Assembly (NCBI RefSeq): GCF_001654965.1
Contig: NZ_LXEV01000035.1
Span: 1 to 34,242 of the forward strand
DNA: 34,242 bases
Source of the DNA: Proteus hauseri ATCC 700826
GTDB taxonomy: Bacteria > Pseudomonadota > Gammaproteobacteria > Enterobacterales > Enterobacteriaceae
Reading direction: 5' to 3'
The position numbers were made by a program, and so were the translations under genes. Below the pieces are notes generated by a model. The model was not told the origin of the DNA. It ran no database searches and saw only the letters and a list, made by a program, of their open reading frames with translations. Below are positions 1-8,284 of the stretch, piece after piece; position 1 is the stretch's first letter, and each line of letters opens with the position of its first letter.

Positions 1-1055
1 CTGAGAAAGAAAAAACTGAGCAAGATAAAGAATTAACTTCTGTAAAAGATGAATTTAAACAACTAACAAAAGAAAACAACAAGCCATCAATTGTTATCAG
101 CAAACCTATCGACATTGAAAATACTTATAAATCAATGCAATTAATGGCTGAAAACGGTTATAAACTGATGGATATGCAACAAGGGCAGCTGCGTTATCTT
201 ACATCTGCAATCTGTTCTGTTAGTAATGAAAAAGCCTGTATTAGTGGCTTTACCCATTATCAAAATTTGAATAAATCAAATGCAACACAAACAGGAATAA
301 GTGGTGCTTATCGTTTTGATATTAATCGAGTTCCTTTCGTTATGGGGTTAGCAATTGATACAGATGTATATTCATCATTACCAAAAGGATACCAACACCA
401 AGGATATCCATTACCGCTTATCGGTTTTAGCCTTGATTTAATCCCTTCTTTAAATAAAGAACTGATTAGTAATGCATTACATTTATCCTTAAAAGGCGCT
501 TATTTAAATCGTAAAGTATCAATTGAACGTCAGCAGTTAGAAGACACTGAAATGGGTAAAGGTAATGCTAAACTTTCTGGTTATCATATTGAGTTGCAGG
601 GCTATTACCCATACTCAGCAACCAATGAACTAACATTAACTCCTTTTGCAGGTATTACATTTAATGAAATTTCTCGATCTGCGTATAGCGAGACAGAAGG
701 TGCTAAATTTATCGCTCATTATGAAAAACTAAAAGAGCAGGCTCTGTCTGCTAAATTAGGCGTAAATCTAGATTATTTATTAACTCCATCCCTCACACTG
801 AATACAAAAGCGGGTATGTTCTGGCAATTATCGCAACAACAGCGTGATTTCCGCAGTCATATTAAAAATTTAGGCCAGCAACATATTGAATATGCAGGAA
901 ATAAAAAACAGTTAAAACGACGTCCATTCGCTAATATTGGATTAACGTATCAAATTGATAAACAATCATTAGTCGGTACATCAGCAAATTGGGAAATAAC
1001 AAAGTATCGTTATCACGATATGCAGTTTGGTGTTAATTATACTTATCGCTTCTAA
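1..1055 (+). CDS. Autotransporter (type Va) C-terminal beta-barrel, 5' truncated by window edge
   Basis: The frame is open from base 3, so this is the 3' part of a longer gene. The first ~45 residues are rich in Glu, Lys and Gln and look like a charged linker or coiled coil. The following ~300 residues alternate polar and hydrophobic residues, as in outer-membrane beta strands, and the protein ends in Tyr-Thr-Tyr-Arg-Phe. A terminal Phe is the usual signal for BAM-dependent barrel assembly. Size and placement fit the translocator domain of a classical autotransporter, whose passenger (protease, adhesin or other) lies outside the window. The ATG at 135 is internal and is probably not a real start. 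A strong terminator follows within 30 bases. Passenger type cannot be judged here. Confidence 0.8.
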   Translation, partial: EKEKTEQDKELTSVKDEFKQLTKENNKPSIVISKPIDIENTYKSMQLMAENGYKLMDMQQGQLRYLTSAICSVSNEKACISGFTHYQNLNKSNATQTGISGAYRFDINRVPFVMGLAIDTDVYSSLPKGYQHQGYPLPLIGFSLDLIPSLNKELISNALHLSLKGAYLNRKVSIERQQLEDTEMGKGNAKLSGYHIELQGYYPYSATNELTLTPFAGITFNEISRSAYSETEGAKFIAHYEKLKEQALSAKLGVNLDYLLTPSLTLNTKAGMFWQLSQQQRDFRSHIKNLGQQHIEYAGNKKQLKRRPFANIGLTYQIDKQSLVGTSANWEITKYRYHDMQFGVNYTYRF

Positions 1056-1083
1056 TATTTAATCATTGATGAGATAAAAGCAG

Positions 1084-1117
1084 ATCTTCCTATGCATTAA
1101 TGTGTAGGAAGATTTTT
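1084..1117 (+). terminator. Rho-independent terminator of the autotransporter gene
   Basis: A 9-bp perfect stem (ATCTTCCTA with TAGGAAGAT) encloses a loop that can itself pair (CATTAATG) and is followed by a run of T. It lies 28 bases after the stop codon. Read from the other strand it may also slow transcription leaving the convergent ABC operon, though the T tract there is poorer. Confidence 0.85.
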
Positions 1118-1163
1118 CATTTTCAGGAATTAAATTAAGAGATTAAAGTGGAAAAATATCTGA

Positions 1164-1802
1164 TTAAAATAACAGTGAATCACTTGTTGTAGAAAAACCT
1201 TTTGTTTTATCAACCCACCAAACTTTGGTTGATACTTTTTCTAAAAGCGCTTTATTGTGGCTAAAAATAATCAAACTTAAAGGGCGACGCAGGCTCTCAT
1301 TAATTAATACTTGCCAGATTTCAGCTTGAATTTTTGCATCTAATTGCGCAGTGACTTCATCAGCAATTAATATTTGTGTGCGTGGATCAAGCGCCCTTAA
1401 TAATGCAATGCGCGCTAACTCACCACCAGATAATTCATTAGGCCTACGCGATAACCATTCTGATTTTATTTTTAATTTTTCAAACCAACTTTCATCAGGG
1501 CACCACGCATCACGCACGCTATCGCCTGTAGCGCGAAAGGGATTAAAACATTTATCTGGATGTTGAGGCACTAACTGAATTGGGCAATAACCTTTACTCG
1601 GCAATGGTTGTTGATTAAAAAGAATTTTGCCACTTGTAGGTGCTTGCCACTGGGCTAATACTCGCCCCAGCGTTGTTTTACCCGTTCCACTAGGTGCTGA
1701 TATTCCTAACCTCTCTCCGGCATCTAAAGAGAACGAGAGGTCTTGCCATAACAGCTTACCTGCTTGCTTAACAGATAATTGTTGTAGCTCTAAAAGCGCC
1801 AT
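1164..1802 (-). CDS. ABC importer ATPase 2 (NikE/DppF-like), nickel/peptide/opine class
   Basis: This 212-residue protein is the second nucleotide-binding subunit of the importer encoded upstream. It shows a Walker A loop at residues 36-43, a Q-loop glutamine near 80, the LSGGE signature at 124-128, Walker B ending in Asp148-Glu149, and the switch His182. The Walker A loop reads A-P-S-G-T-G-K-T, with Ala in place of the usual first Gly; the Lys and Thr that bind phosphate are kept. At 212 residues it is shorter than most NikE/DppF proteins and lacks the C-terminal oligopeptide-binding extension. It is the last gene of the operon, 70 bases after ATPase 1. It should act at the inner face of the membrane, powering uptake with ATPase 1. 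Confidence 0.85.
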   Translation of the reverse strand: MALLELQQLSVKQAGKLLWQDLSFSLDAGERLGISAPSGTGKTTLGRVLAQWQAPTSGKILFNQQPLPSKGYCPIQLVPQHPDKCFNPFRATGDSVRDAWCPDESWFEKLKIKSEWLSRRPNELSGGELARIALLRALDPRTQILIADEVTAQLDAKIQAEIWQVLINESLRRPLSLIIFSHNKALLEKVSTKVWWVDKTKGFSTTSDSLLF

Positions 1803-1872
1803 AGGAATAACTCCAGTAATAATCTATTTCTTGAAATATTTAAAAATAAAACAGATAAACTGACTGCAATAA

Positions 1873-2664
1873 TTAGTTTAGTGAAGTTTCATGTTGAGAT
1901 AAGAACTGCTGCTCCGGTAACGCATTCCACAGTGTTTTCAGCCATTCACTGCCTTCATAATGATGGAGTGAAACGGCAGGAATAATTTCATTAAGCTCCC
2001 CCTGATTTAGCACCGCTATCGTATCAGCAAAACGAGCCGCTAATGCAAGATCATGAGTCACCCACAACACCGATTTACCTTGATTACATAGTTCTCGCAA
2101 ATGACCTAATAGCAAGCTAGCGTGTTCGTCATCAAGCCACGATGTTATTTCATCAGCCAATATATATTGTGCGTTAGATAATGTCGCGTTACATGCCAAA
2201 ATTCGCTTTGCCATTCCGCCAGAAAGTTTCGCTGGATAGGTTTTTACTAATGAGCTAGAAAGATGATAAAGCCCAAGCTGCTCGACAATATCTTCGGTTG
2301 TGATATCAGCACCACTTAAACGCGCAGAACGGCTAAGCTGCTCACCGATACAAATCAATGGATTTAATGCCGTCACACCTTGTGGAATATAACAAAAAGT
2401 ATTGCCACGATAAGCAATAAGCTCTCTTTCTGTTAATGTGTGGCCGTTTAATTTAATTGCACCACGAACACGCATATTAGCGGGCAAAAGCCCTAACGCA
2501 CTTTGCAGTAATAAGCTTTTCCCCTCTCCACTTCCACCAACTAAAGCAAGCATTTTCCCGGGTTTAATATCCAGTGATATCGATTTCAGTAAAGGTTGCC
2601 AACTGCGTTTTCCTAACCAACGAAACTGAGCAATATCAATGGAAAATTGTTCAAAACTTAACAT
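1873..2664 (-). CDS. ABC importer ATPase 1 (NikD/DppD-like)
   Basis: Counting from the ATG at 2664 the protein has 263 residues. It carries a Walker A loop at residues 43-50 (G-G-S-G-E-G-K-S), an LSGGM signature, and a Walker B ending in Ala-Asp-Glu. A longer reading from 2682 is possible. The 2664 start is preferred because AGAGG lies six bases upstream and the ATG overlaps the stop of the permease gene, a typical arrangement for translational coupling. It is one of two ATPases of a nickel/peptide/opine importer. The family assignment is firm; the substrate cannot be read from an ATPase. Confidence 0.87.
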   Translation of the reverse strand: MLSFEQFSIDIAQFRWLGKRSWQPLLKSISLDIKPGKMLALVGGSGEGKSLLLQSALGLLPANMRVRGAIKLNGHTLTERELIAYRGNTFCYIPQGVTALNPLICIGEQLSRSARLSGADITTEDIVEQLGLYHLSSSLVKTYPAKLSGGMAKRILACNATLSNAQYILADEITSWLDDEHASLLLGHLRELCNQGKSVLWVTHDLALAARFADTIAVLNQGELNEIIPAVSLHHYEGSEWLKTLWNALPEQQFLSQHETSLN

Positions 2665-3470
2665 CCTGCACCTCTTAACCAAAGCTGTTGCATCGCTTTG
2701 GCAAATTGATCAAATATCAATACCAGACACATTAAAATTAACCCCGGAAATACCACCATCCACCAAGAACCCGTACTTAAATAACGTAGTGCATCAGCCA
2801 ATAACAAGCCCAAAGAAGGCTCATGCGCAGCTTGTCCAAAACCTAAAAAGCTTAATGCTGCACTATGTAATACCGCATGCGGAAACATCAGCAATGTACC
2901 AACAATCCATTGTGGCAATAGCATGGGCAGATAATGTTTTCTCACACATTCAAATGGAGAATTACCAATACGACGCGACAACATCACATAATCGGCTTCA
3001 CGAACTCGCTGAATTTCGCCACGTAAAATCAGTGCTAACTTAGGCCAGTGAGTTAATGCTACAGCCCAAATAACGCCTTGCTGACCACCGCCAAGCGTAA
3101 AACAAATTAGAATAAGCAACAGTAAATGCGGTAACGCTAAAAGGGTATCAACAATCCCTCTTACCAGAAAATCACAATATGAGTTAATCGATGAAATACC
3201 AGCAAAAATAAGTGCTATCGATCCACTCACTACAGCACTGGTTAAACCGATATTTAAGCTACTTAACATACCTTGAAAACAGCGCAGCCAAAGTGAACGA
3301 CCGAGATTATCAGTACCGAACCAATATTGTTCAGAAGGCGCCTGATTTCTTGCCAAAAAATCCATTGCAATATCGGTATGAGAAACCGATATTCCATACA
3401 ACACCAACCCAATCAAGGCGAGAGTCACTAATAAAAGTCGCAATAGAGGCTTATTTGGGTCGTAAATCAT
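2658..3470 (-). CDS. ABC importer permease 2 (NikC/DppC-like)
   Basis: This 270-residue inner-membrane permease has an N-terminal helix, a periplasmic stretch with the family's characteristic Tyr-Trp-Phe-Gly-Thr-Asp-Asn-Leu-Gly-Arg motif (residues ~49-58), and about five further helices. The cytoplasmic coupling loop that contacts the ATPases lies around residues 165-190. It overlaps the upstream permease by 4 bases and the downstream ATPase by 7, so the genes are coupled. Together with permease 1 it forms the transmembrane channel. Confidence 0.9.
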   Translation of the reverse strand: MIYDPNKPLLRLLLVTLALIGLVLYGISVSHTDIAMDFLARNQAPSEQYWFGTDNLGRSLWLRCFQGMLSSLNIGLTSAVVSGSIALIFAGISSINSYCDFLVRGIVDTLLALPHLLLLILICFTLGGGQQGVIWAVALTHWPKLALILRGEIQRVREADYVMLSRRIGNSPFECVRKHYLPMLLPQWIVGTLLMFPHAVLHSAALSFLGFGQAAHEPSLGLLLADALRYLSTGSWWMVVFPGLILMCLVLIFDQFAKAMQQLWLRGAGC

Positions 3471-4456
3471 GAGTCTCGTAAGATTCCTTTATTAATACGT
3501 CGCAATAACGAATTAGAAATAGTATTACCAATAAAGATCAAAATAGTACTGAAAACCACAATGCCCATTAACAGTGGAATATCGCCACGTAATCCTGCAT
3601 CGACAGTCGCTTGTCCTAAACCGGGATAAGCAAATACTTTTTCAGCTAATAATGAGCCACCAAGAAGTTCACCAATTGATGCAAACTGTAAGCAAAGTGC
3701 AGGTGTAATGGCATGACGTAGAACATGAAATATCATCATAGCCCAACCTTTATCACCTTGCGCTTTAGCAAAATGGATAAACTCACTCCCCATTACTTCC
3801 GCAACTTTAGCCCGGGTGTGAAGTGCAATATTGCCAGTACCTAATAATCCAAGTGCGATCATAGGTAAAATAAGGTGAGATAACCGCTGACTAACCGTTG
3901 CAGCTTCAGCACTACTTCCCATAGGCCAAGCACAGCAAATTGGTGCCCAATGTAAGGTGACAGAAAATAGCGACAATAATAATAAGCCAACCCAAAATGT
4001 GGGTAATGAAGCCAAGAGATAAGAAAATGTCGAAATTATTCTATCTGGCCAACGGTTAAGATAACGCCCAGCCACTAATCCCATTAAAACACCAATAGCA
4101 CCAGAAAAAACCCATGCTGAAAATAGCAAAATAAACGATGGCCCTGCACGCTCTCGAATAACATCAATCACAGGCATGTTATAAAGCATCGAATAGCCAA
4201 AATCCCCCTGAATAATCTGGCTAAACCAATACCAGAATCGCATCCAAAGAGGTTGGTCTAATCCCCAACGAGCTGCAATCAGCGGATATTGCTCGGGTGG
4301 CACATTGAGCAAATCACTGCCGATATACGCCTTAATGGGATCAATAGGCGAAAAACTTAACAAAATAAAAACACCCGCTGTTGTTACCAACAGCAGGCAT
4401 AAGAGCCGCAGGAAAAATCCCGCACTTTGACGTATTACTGACAAGTCCACTTCCAA
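3467..4456 (-). CDS. ABC importer permease 1 (NikB/DppB-like), non-ATG start
   Basis: About 325-329 residues with six predicted membrane helices. It has the family pattern of an N-terminal helix, the Leu-Gly-Leu-Asp-Gln-Pro type motif (here Trp-Gly-Leu-Asp-Gln-Pro), and a coupling loop near residues 225-250. No ATG is available at the start. The candidates are TTG at 4456, GTG at 4450 and TTG at 4444. GGAAG at 4451-4455 sits five bases before the TTG at 4444, which makes that the best supported initiation site, while the reading from 4456 is the longest. All three lie inside the 3' end of the binding-protein gene, so translation is probably coupled to it. Confidence 0.87.
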   Translation of the reverse strand: MEVDLSVIRQSAGFFLRLLCLLLVTTAGVFILLSFSPIDPIKAYIGSDLLNVPPEQYPLIAARWGLDQPLWMRFWYWFSQIIQGDFGYSMLYNMPVIDVIRERAGPSFILLFSAWVFSGAIGVLMGLVAGRYLNRWPDRIISTFSYLLASLPTFWVGLLLLSLFSVTLHWAPICCAWPMGSSAEAATVSQRLSHLILPMIALGLLGTGNIALHTRAKVAEVMGSEFIHFAKAQGDKGWAMMIFHVLRHAITPALCLQFASIGELLGGSLLAEKVFAYPGLGQATVDAGLRGDIPLLMGIVVFSTILIFIGNTISNSLLRRINKGILRDS

Positions 4457-6018
4457 GTATCTACACTATTTAATAATGACCATGAGCCATGAATTTCTGG
4501 TGTGCCTGTCCCTAAATCAATGCAAGGATCCGTTAAATAAGTATGTTGAACATTCATTAGCCATGCCCATGCGGCATCACCTTTCACACCCACGCCTTGT
4601 TTGCCATCCCATTCCACGGCTTTCCAATGAGGTACAGCTTCTTGCCATGTATGTGCATCCAATGCAGCTTGAAGATGCTTTTCAACTTCAGGGTTTTTGT
4701 AATAGCCCGGATTGTAATAACCCACACCCGCGGCATTCGTGCTGTAGTGATGATACAACTCCATCGGATCAAGACTACCCCAGCCAAATAGGGTTGGATT
4801 GGAGTGCATATAGCGCTCTACGGTATCCCAGCTGCCTGATTTTAGATCCATTTGAATACCCAAGGGTTGCACTAAAGCACGGATTGACTCGGCTAAATCA
4901 CGACGAGTCGCATCACCGCTGGTATACCATAAGGTGAGTTTGGCTTCTAAACCGTCTTTTTCACGAATACCATTTTTATTCAGCTTCCAGCCCGCATCTT
5001 CAAGAATTTGCTTGGCTTTCTCTACATCACCGTCTTTAAATGCAGCTTCGCTTTGATCCCAAGGCAGCCCTTTTACACCGGTATAAGCAGGAATAGCGTA
5101 GCCATCGAGCACTTGTTCCGATAATAATTTGCGATCAAGGGCATAGTTAATCGCTTTACGAATAGCAATATCCGCGGTGATATCATTACCAATATCATAG
5201 CCTAAATCGTTCTTTTCACCGGATTTCACCATTGGAAAAACGATACCCCTATTCTCAACGCTTGGGCGTTCCCATAATTTGATATTAGGTAAGTTTTTCG
5301 CAATTGCAGCCGTTGCAGGTGGAATACGAACAATACCGAGTTGCCCACTTTGCGCCGCGGCAAAAGCAGCATCTTCATCAAGGAAGACAAAAATCAGTTT
5401 TTCAAAGTCGTTTTTCTGTCCAGCATAATAAGGATTAGCCTCTACTATTAGCTGCTGTCCTGGCTGAAAACTCACCATACGATAAGGGCCTGCACCTATT
5501 GGTTTTTGTGCATAGGTTTTTTCATCATATTTATCAGCGGAAACAATACCCAACGAACCTAATACATTAACGAAGGTACTTTGTGGTGCTTTTAGCGAGA
5601 TGGTAACGTGCAAATCATCATCTGCTTTTGCAGTGAGGAAATTACCCATATCCACTTTACCGCCACTTGCTGCTGCATTGTTATAAGTGAAAACAATATC
5701 TTTTGCTGTTAATGGCAAACCATCGGAGAATTTTAAATCTGGCTTCAGTGTCAGTTTCCATGTTTTACCATCTTCACTTGGCTGATAATCTTTTAGCATA
5801 TTGCTATACCAAGTCAGATCTGCATTTTGTTTTAATAATGGGCTATGAAGTAATAAGTAGCTACCATGACTCCAGCCTAGCATTGGATCAAAGCCCTCGG
5901 TTGGCTCTTCACCAATGGCTAATTTTAATGTTTGTGCAGATACTGTAAAAGGGGTGCTAAATGCGGCTAAACAAGTTAGTGCAACTAATGATTTTCGCCA
6001 ACTAAACCGAATACACAT
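4435..6018 (-). CDS. Periplasmic substrate-binding protein, nickel/peptide/opine family (SBP_bac_5)
   Basis: 527 residues from the ATG at 6018, chosen because GGAGA lies about eight bases upstream and a clean signal peptide follows (basic residues 4-9, hydrophobic core, Val-Ser-Ala cut near residue 28). No lipobox is present, so the mature protein should be soluble in the periplasm. The body matches family 5 solute-binding proteins: an early Asp-Pro-Met-Leu-Gly-Trp stretch, a Gly-Ala-Gly-Pro-Tyr motif, and a C-terminal part with a His-Thr-Tyr segment followed by Asp-Leu-Gly. From memory, the C-terminal pattern resembles NikZ/YntA/CntA-type nickel or metallophore binders more than classical DppA. 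Nickel is therefore a plausible substrate, helped by the nearby [NiFe] hydrogenase, but it is not proven. First gene of a five-gene operon. Confidence 0.8.
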   Translation of the reverse strand: MCIRFSWRKSLVALTCLAAFSTPFTVSAQTLKLAIGEEPTEGFDPMLGWSHGSYLLLHSPLLKQNADLTWYSNMLKDYQPSEDGKTWKLTLKPDLKFSDGLPLTAKDIVFTYNNAAASGGKVDMGNFLTAKADDDLHVTISLKAPQSTFVNVLGSLGIVSADKYDEKTYAQKPIGAGPYRMVSFQPGQQLIVEANPYYAGQKNDFEKLIFVFLDEDAAFAAAQSGQLGIVRIPPATAAIAKNLPNIKLWERPSVENRGIVFPMVKSGEKNDLGYDIGNDITADIAIRKAINYALDRKLLSEQVLDGYAIPAYTGVKGLPWDQSEAAFKDGDVEKAKQILEDAGWKLNKNGIREKDGLEAKLTLWYTSGDATRRDLAESIRALVQPLGIQMDLKSGSWDTVERYMHSNPTLFGWGSLDPMELYHHYSTNAAGVGYYNPGYYKNPEVEKHLQAALDAHTWQEAVPHWKAVEWDGKQGVGVKGDAAWAWLMNVQHTYLTDPCIDLGTGTPEIHGSWSLLNSVDTWKWTCQ

Positions 6019-6404
6019 AAATATTCTCCGATTTTTTAGATATGACTTACCACCAGTCTCTATCAGTAAAAGAAGAGGCTGAAATAAGGTAATGGTTGTT
6101 ATTATGAGGTACTGCAATAACGCGCACAGACTAAAGAATTAGTCGCCAATATCATAAAGTTTTTCATTCAAAGACTCGAATAATATTAGCCACTTTATTG
6201 ATTTTACATAAACTTTTACTAAGCAACACGACTCATTATGGCAAACTTCTAGCGAGGCCACATTATTTTTCTCGTAAATAAGTTATATAATTTATACTGA
6301 TCCTTATCGGTGAGCATAAAAGAGAATAAAATGTTATTTTTACGATATTCTATTAATCTGTTTCCCTTCTACTTATTGCCAAAATAATAAAACACCTAAT
6401 GCGC
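6019..6404. other. Non-coding gap between glycosyltransferase and ABC operon
   Basis: The 386 bases carry the leader of the leftward ABC operon and the region upstream of it. Apart from the inverted repeat at 6129-6144, they hold a possible 18-codon plus-strand frame at 6331-6387, discussed as a finding. There is no convincing terminator for the binding-protein side, and none is needed because transcription leaves this gap to the left. Confidence 0.5.
6129..6144. promoter_or_regulatory. Inverted repeat in the leader of the ABC importer operon (candidate operator)
   Basis: GACTAA and TTAGTC form a perfect 6-bp inverted repeat around a 4-base centre, 111 bases upstream of the binding-protein start. 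It does not look like the E. coli NikR half-sites (GTATGA/TCATAC). No confident -35/-10 pair was identified nearby. Confidence 0.3.
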
Positions 6405-7397
6405 CTATTTATTATTGAGAAGCTTTCTTAATTTAAAATAGCGTCGTCCTAAACGCCAACGTAATCTGAAATCCTTGGCATTTTTCCAAATTAACGCCCA
6501 AATACCTCGATCAAATAACTCTTGAACCATTTGGCTTTTAATTTCAGATGACTGAATACAATTAATAGAATGGATAATACCTAGACCTTCTTTCGCAATT
6601 TGCCAATAACAAGCATTAATACTTTTAGCAATTTTTTCATGCTTAATATTAATCGCATCCAACATTTCTACTATTTTCATATAATTATGTATTGTTCTAA
6701 CATGGATGCTGTCATCCTGTTTGGTATGAGAAACAGAAGCAGAGTGAATAAAATAGTTGTAATAACACTCATCAATATATTTGACTCGTTTAGCCGTAAG
6801 TAGCACCTCCGTTGTCCATGGAATATCTTGATGATGCAATCCGGGTTCAAATCGATGGCCATGAGCTAATAAAAACTCTCGACGATAAATATTTAGCCAA
6901 GTGACATGCAAAAATTTTCTAGAGCCTAGCGCGATTTTTAGCCACTGAGGTCCGGTTAATATCTCTGTAGTACTTAATCGATTTGAGGGAAATATTTTCC
7001 TAGAAGGCCGTCCATCTTCATAAACATAATTCCCATTACAGGTTAAAACGTCTAAATTATCCTCTTGAGAAACTTTAAGCATTCTGCCATACATTTTGCA
7101 ATCAATAACATCATCAATATCTGGAAAAACAACATATTGACCATTTGAAATATTAAATCCTGCATTACGTGCTGATGAAACTCCCTGATTATTTTGAATT
7201 AAAAGAGTAACGGATGGAAATTTACCCTTCCATTGATTAATAATATCAAGAGAATTATCTTCAGAGCCATCATCAACAAGTATAAGCTCCCAACTTTCTA
7301 ACTTTTGATTTTTTAAATAATTGAAAAAACTATGTAAAAACGGACTTCCATTATAAATGGCAACAATGATACTCAATTGAGGGGCAAAGAGAGACAT
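6405..7397 (-). CDS. Family 2 (GT-A) glycosyltransferase
   Basis: 330 residues. The N-terminal ~110 residues are a GT-A nucleotide-sugar binding fold: Ser-Ile-Ile-Val-Ala-Ile-Tyr-Asn at the start, Val-Asp-Asp-Gly-Ser near residue 41, Ser-Ala-Arg-Asn-Ala-Gly near residue 77, and a metal-binding Asp-Ile-Asp-Asp near residue 95 (DXD motif). An acceptor-site region follows (Asp-Ile-Pro-Trp-Thr-Thr-Glu near 190), with a basic C-terminal tail that could lie on the membrane. The family transfers sugars in LPS, capsule or glycan synthesis at the cytoplasmic membrane. It stands alone, separated from both neighbours by almost 400 AT-rich bases, so no pathway can be assigned. Confidence 0.88.
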   Translation of the reverse strand: MSLFAPQLSIIVAIYNGSPFLHSFFNYLKNQKLESWELILVDDGSEDNSLDIINQWKGKFPSVTLLIQNNQGVSSARNAGFNISNGQYVVFPDIDDVIDCKMYGRMLKVSQEDNLDVLTCNGNYVYEDGRPSRKIFPSNRLSTTEILTGPQWLKIALGSRKFLHVTWLNIYRREFLLAHGHRFEPGLHHQDIPWTTEVLLTAKRVKYIDECYYNYFIHSASVSHTKQDDSIHVRTIHNYMKIVEMLDAINIKHEKIAKSINACYWQIAKEGLGIIHSINCIQSSEIKSQMVQELFDRGIWALIWKNAKDFRLRWRLGRRYFKLRKLLNNK

Positions 7398-7721
7398 ATA
7401 AAAAACCTTTTATTCTTGCTGAAATAATAACCACTTAAAAAATATTCCGCATGAGAATAACAGGTTTAATTCGTTTGAAATGTTGAAAAATTACCTTGTT
7501 CTTAATTTAGCTTTCAGATAAATATTTGAATTTATGCTAGCTAGCCGCATAAATTAATCTAAACTTAATTAAATCTATAACCTTGATTAATGAAATAATA
7601 ATACTTATTTAAAGTTATATTTTTATTCATTTAAAAACAATAAATTAAAATCTATTAAAATAATTTTTTAAACTAAGTTCTAATTCATTATTAAGTTTTA
7701 AAAAAAATACCTTAAATAGCA
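7398..7721. other. AT-rich intergenic region
   Basis: This stretch is very AT-rich, with long A and T runs at 7560-7710, and contains no plausible coding frame. It should hold the promoter of the glycosyltransferase. A short inverted repeat (TATGC/GCATA around 7532-7550) is the only structure seen. Confidence 0.5.
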
Positions 7722-7745
7722 AAACATCCGCAAATGCGGATGTTT
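7722..7745 (-). terminator. Terminator of the hyf operon
   Basis: A 10-bp perfect stem (AAACATCCGC with GCGGATGTTT) and an AAAT loop lie about 40 bases beyond the last gene hycI. On the minus strand it is followed by TTTTGC and then T-rich sequence. The T-rich flank on the plus strand means it could work in both directions. Confidence 0.75.
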
Positions 7746-7786
7746 CTATTTTATATTTATAGGTGGATACCTGTACTACTGTTTAT

Positions 7787-8284
7787 TTATTCACTCTCAT
7801 CTTCATCACAAACTTCAAGTTCAGGAAAGTAATCTACTCGCCATGACTTGATACCTTGATAGACTTCATCAACGGCATTTTTTACTGCTTCCGTCATTGG
7901 ATAATAAAATCCAACCAGATCTGGCTGTATTCCTAGAAATGTAATATCTGGAATATCATCTTTTAATTGATCGATAAGAAAATTAAGCGGCATATTGTGG
8001 GTGCTCATAATAAACATTTCCGCTATATAATCAGGATCTATTACTCTGATTTCGCCCGGTTTTAAACCGATATCTGCCGCATCAACAATGACAACGCACT
8101 GAGGTTGTAACTCCCTCACTTGATAAGAGACATTTTCTGGAGCACTGCCACCATTAATCACAATCCATCCTTCAATAGGATTAGTTTCCATTAAATCGGC
8201 TAATAGCGGCCCTGCACCATCATCTCCCATCATGCTATTGCCAACAGTTAACACAACCTTCGGCGCTGTCATTTGTTTACTCAT
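7787..8284 (-). CDS. hycI: Hydrogenase maturation endopeptidase HycI
   Basis: 165 residues, peptidase family M52. It clips the C-terminal extension from the hydrogenase large subunit after nickel insertion in the cytoplasm. The nickel-sensing residues of E. coli HycI (Asp16, Asp62, His90) correspond to Asp22, Asp68 and His96 here, in the motifs G-D-D-G-A-G-P, V-D-A-A-D and S-T-H-N-M-P. It has a short N-terminal extension and an acidic C-terminus. It overlaps hyfJ by four bases (ATGA). Its matching substrate, HyfG, is in the same operon and carries the expected cleavable tail. In E. coli this gene belongs to the hyc operon, not hyf. Confidence 0.95.
   Translation of the reverse strand: MSKQMTAPKVVLTVGNSMMGDDGAGPLLADLMETNPIEGWIVINGGSAPENVSYQVRELQPQCVVIVDAADIGLKPGEIRVIDPDYIAEMFIMSTHNMPLNFLIDQLKDDIPDITFLGIQPDLVGFYYPMTEAVKNAVDEVYQGIKSWRVDYFPELEVCDEDESE

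Noticed and set aside
6019..6117. 33-residue extension of the ABC binding protein
   Set aside because: The signal peptide begins at the ATG at 6018, which has a good ribosome site; the extension would hide the signal.
6019..6400. NikR operator upstream of the ABC importer
   Set aside because: No pair of GTATGA and TCATAC half-sites was found; the only inverted repeat has a different sequence.
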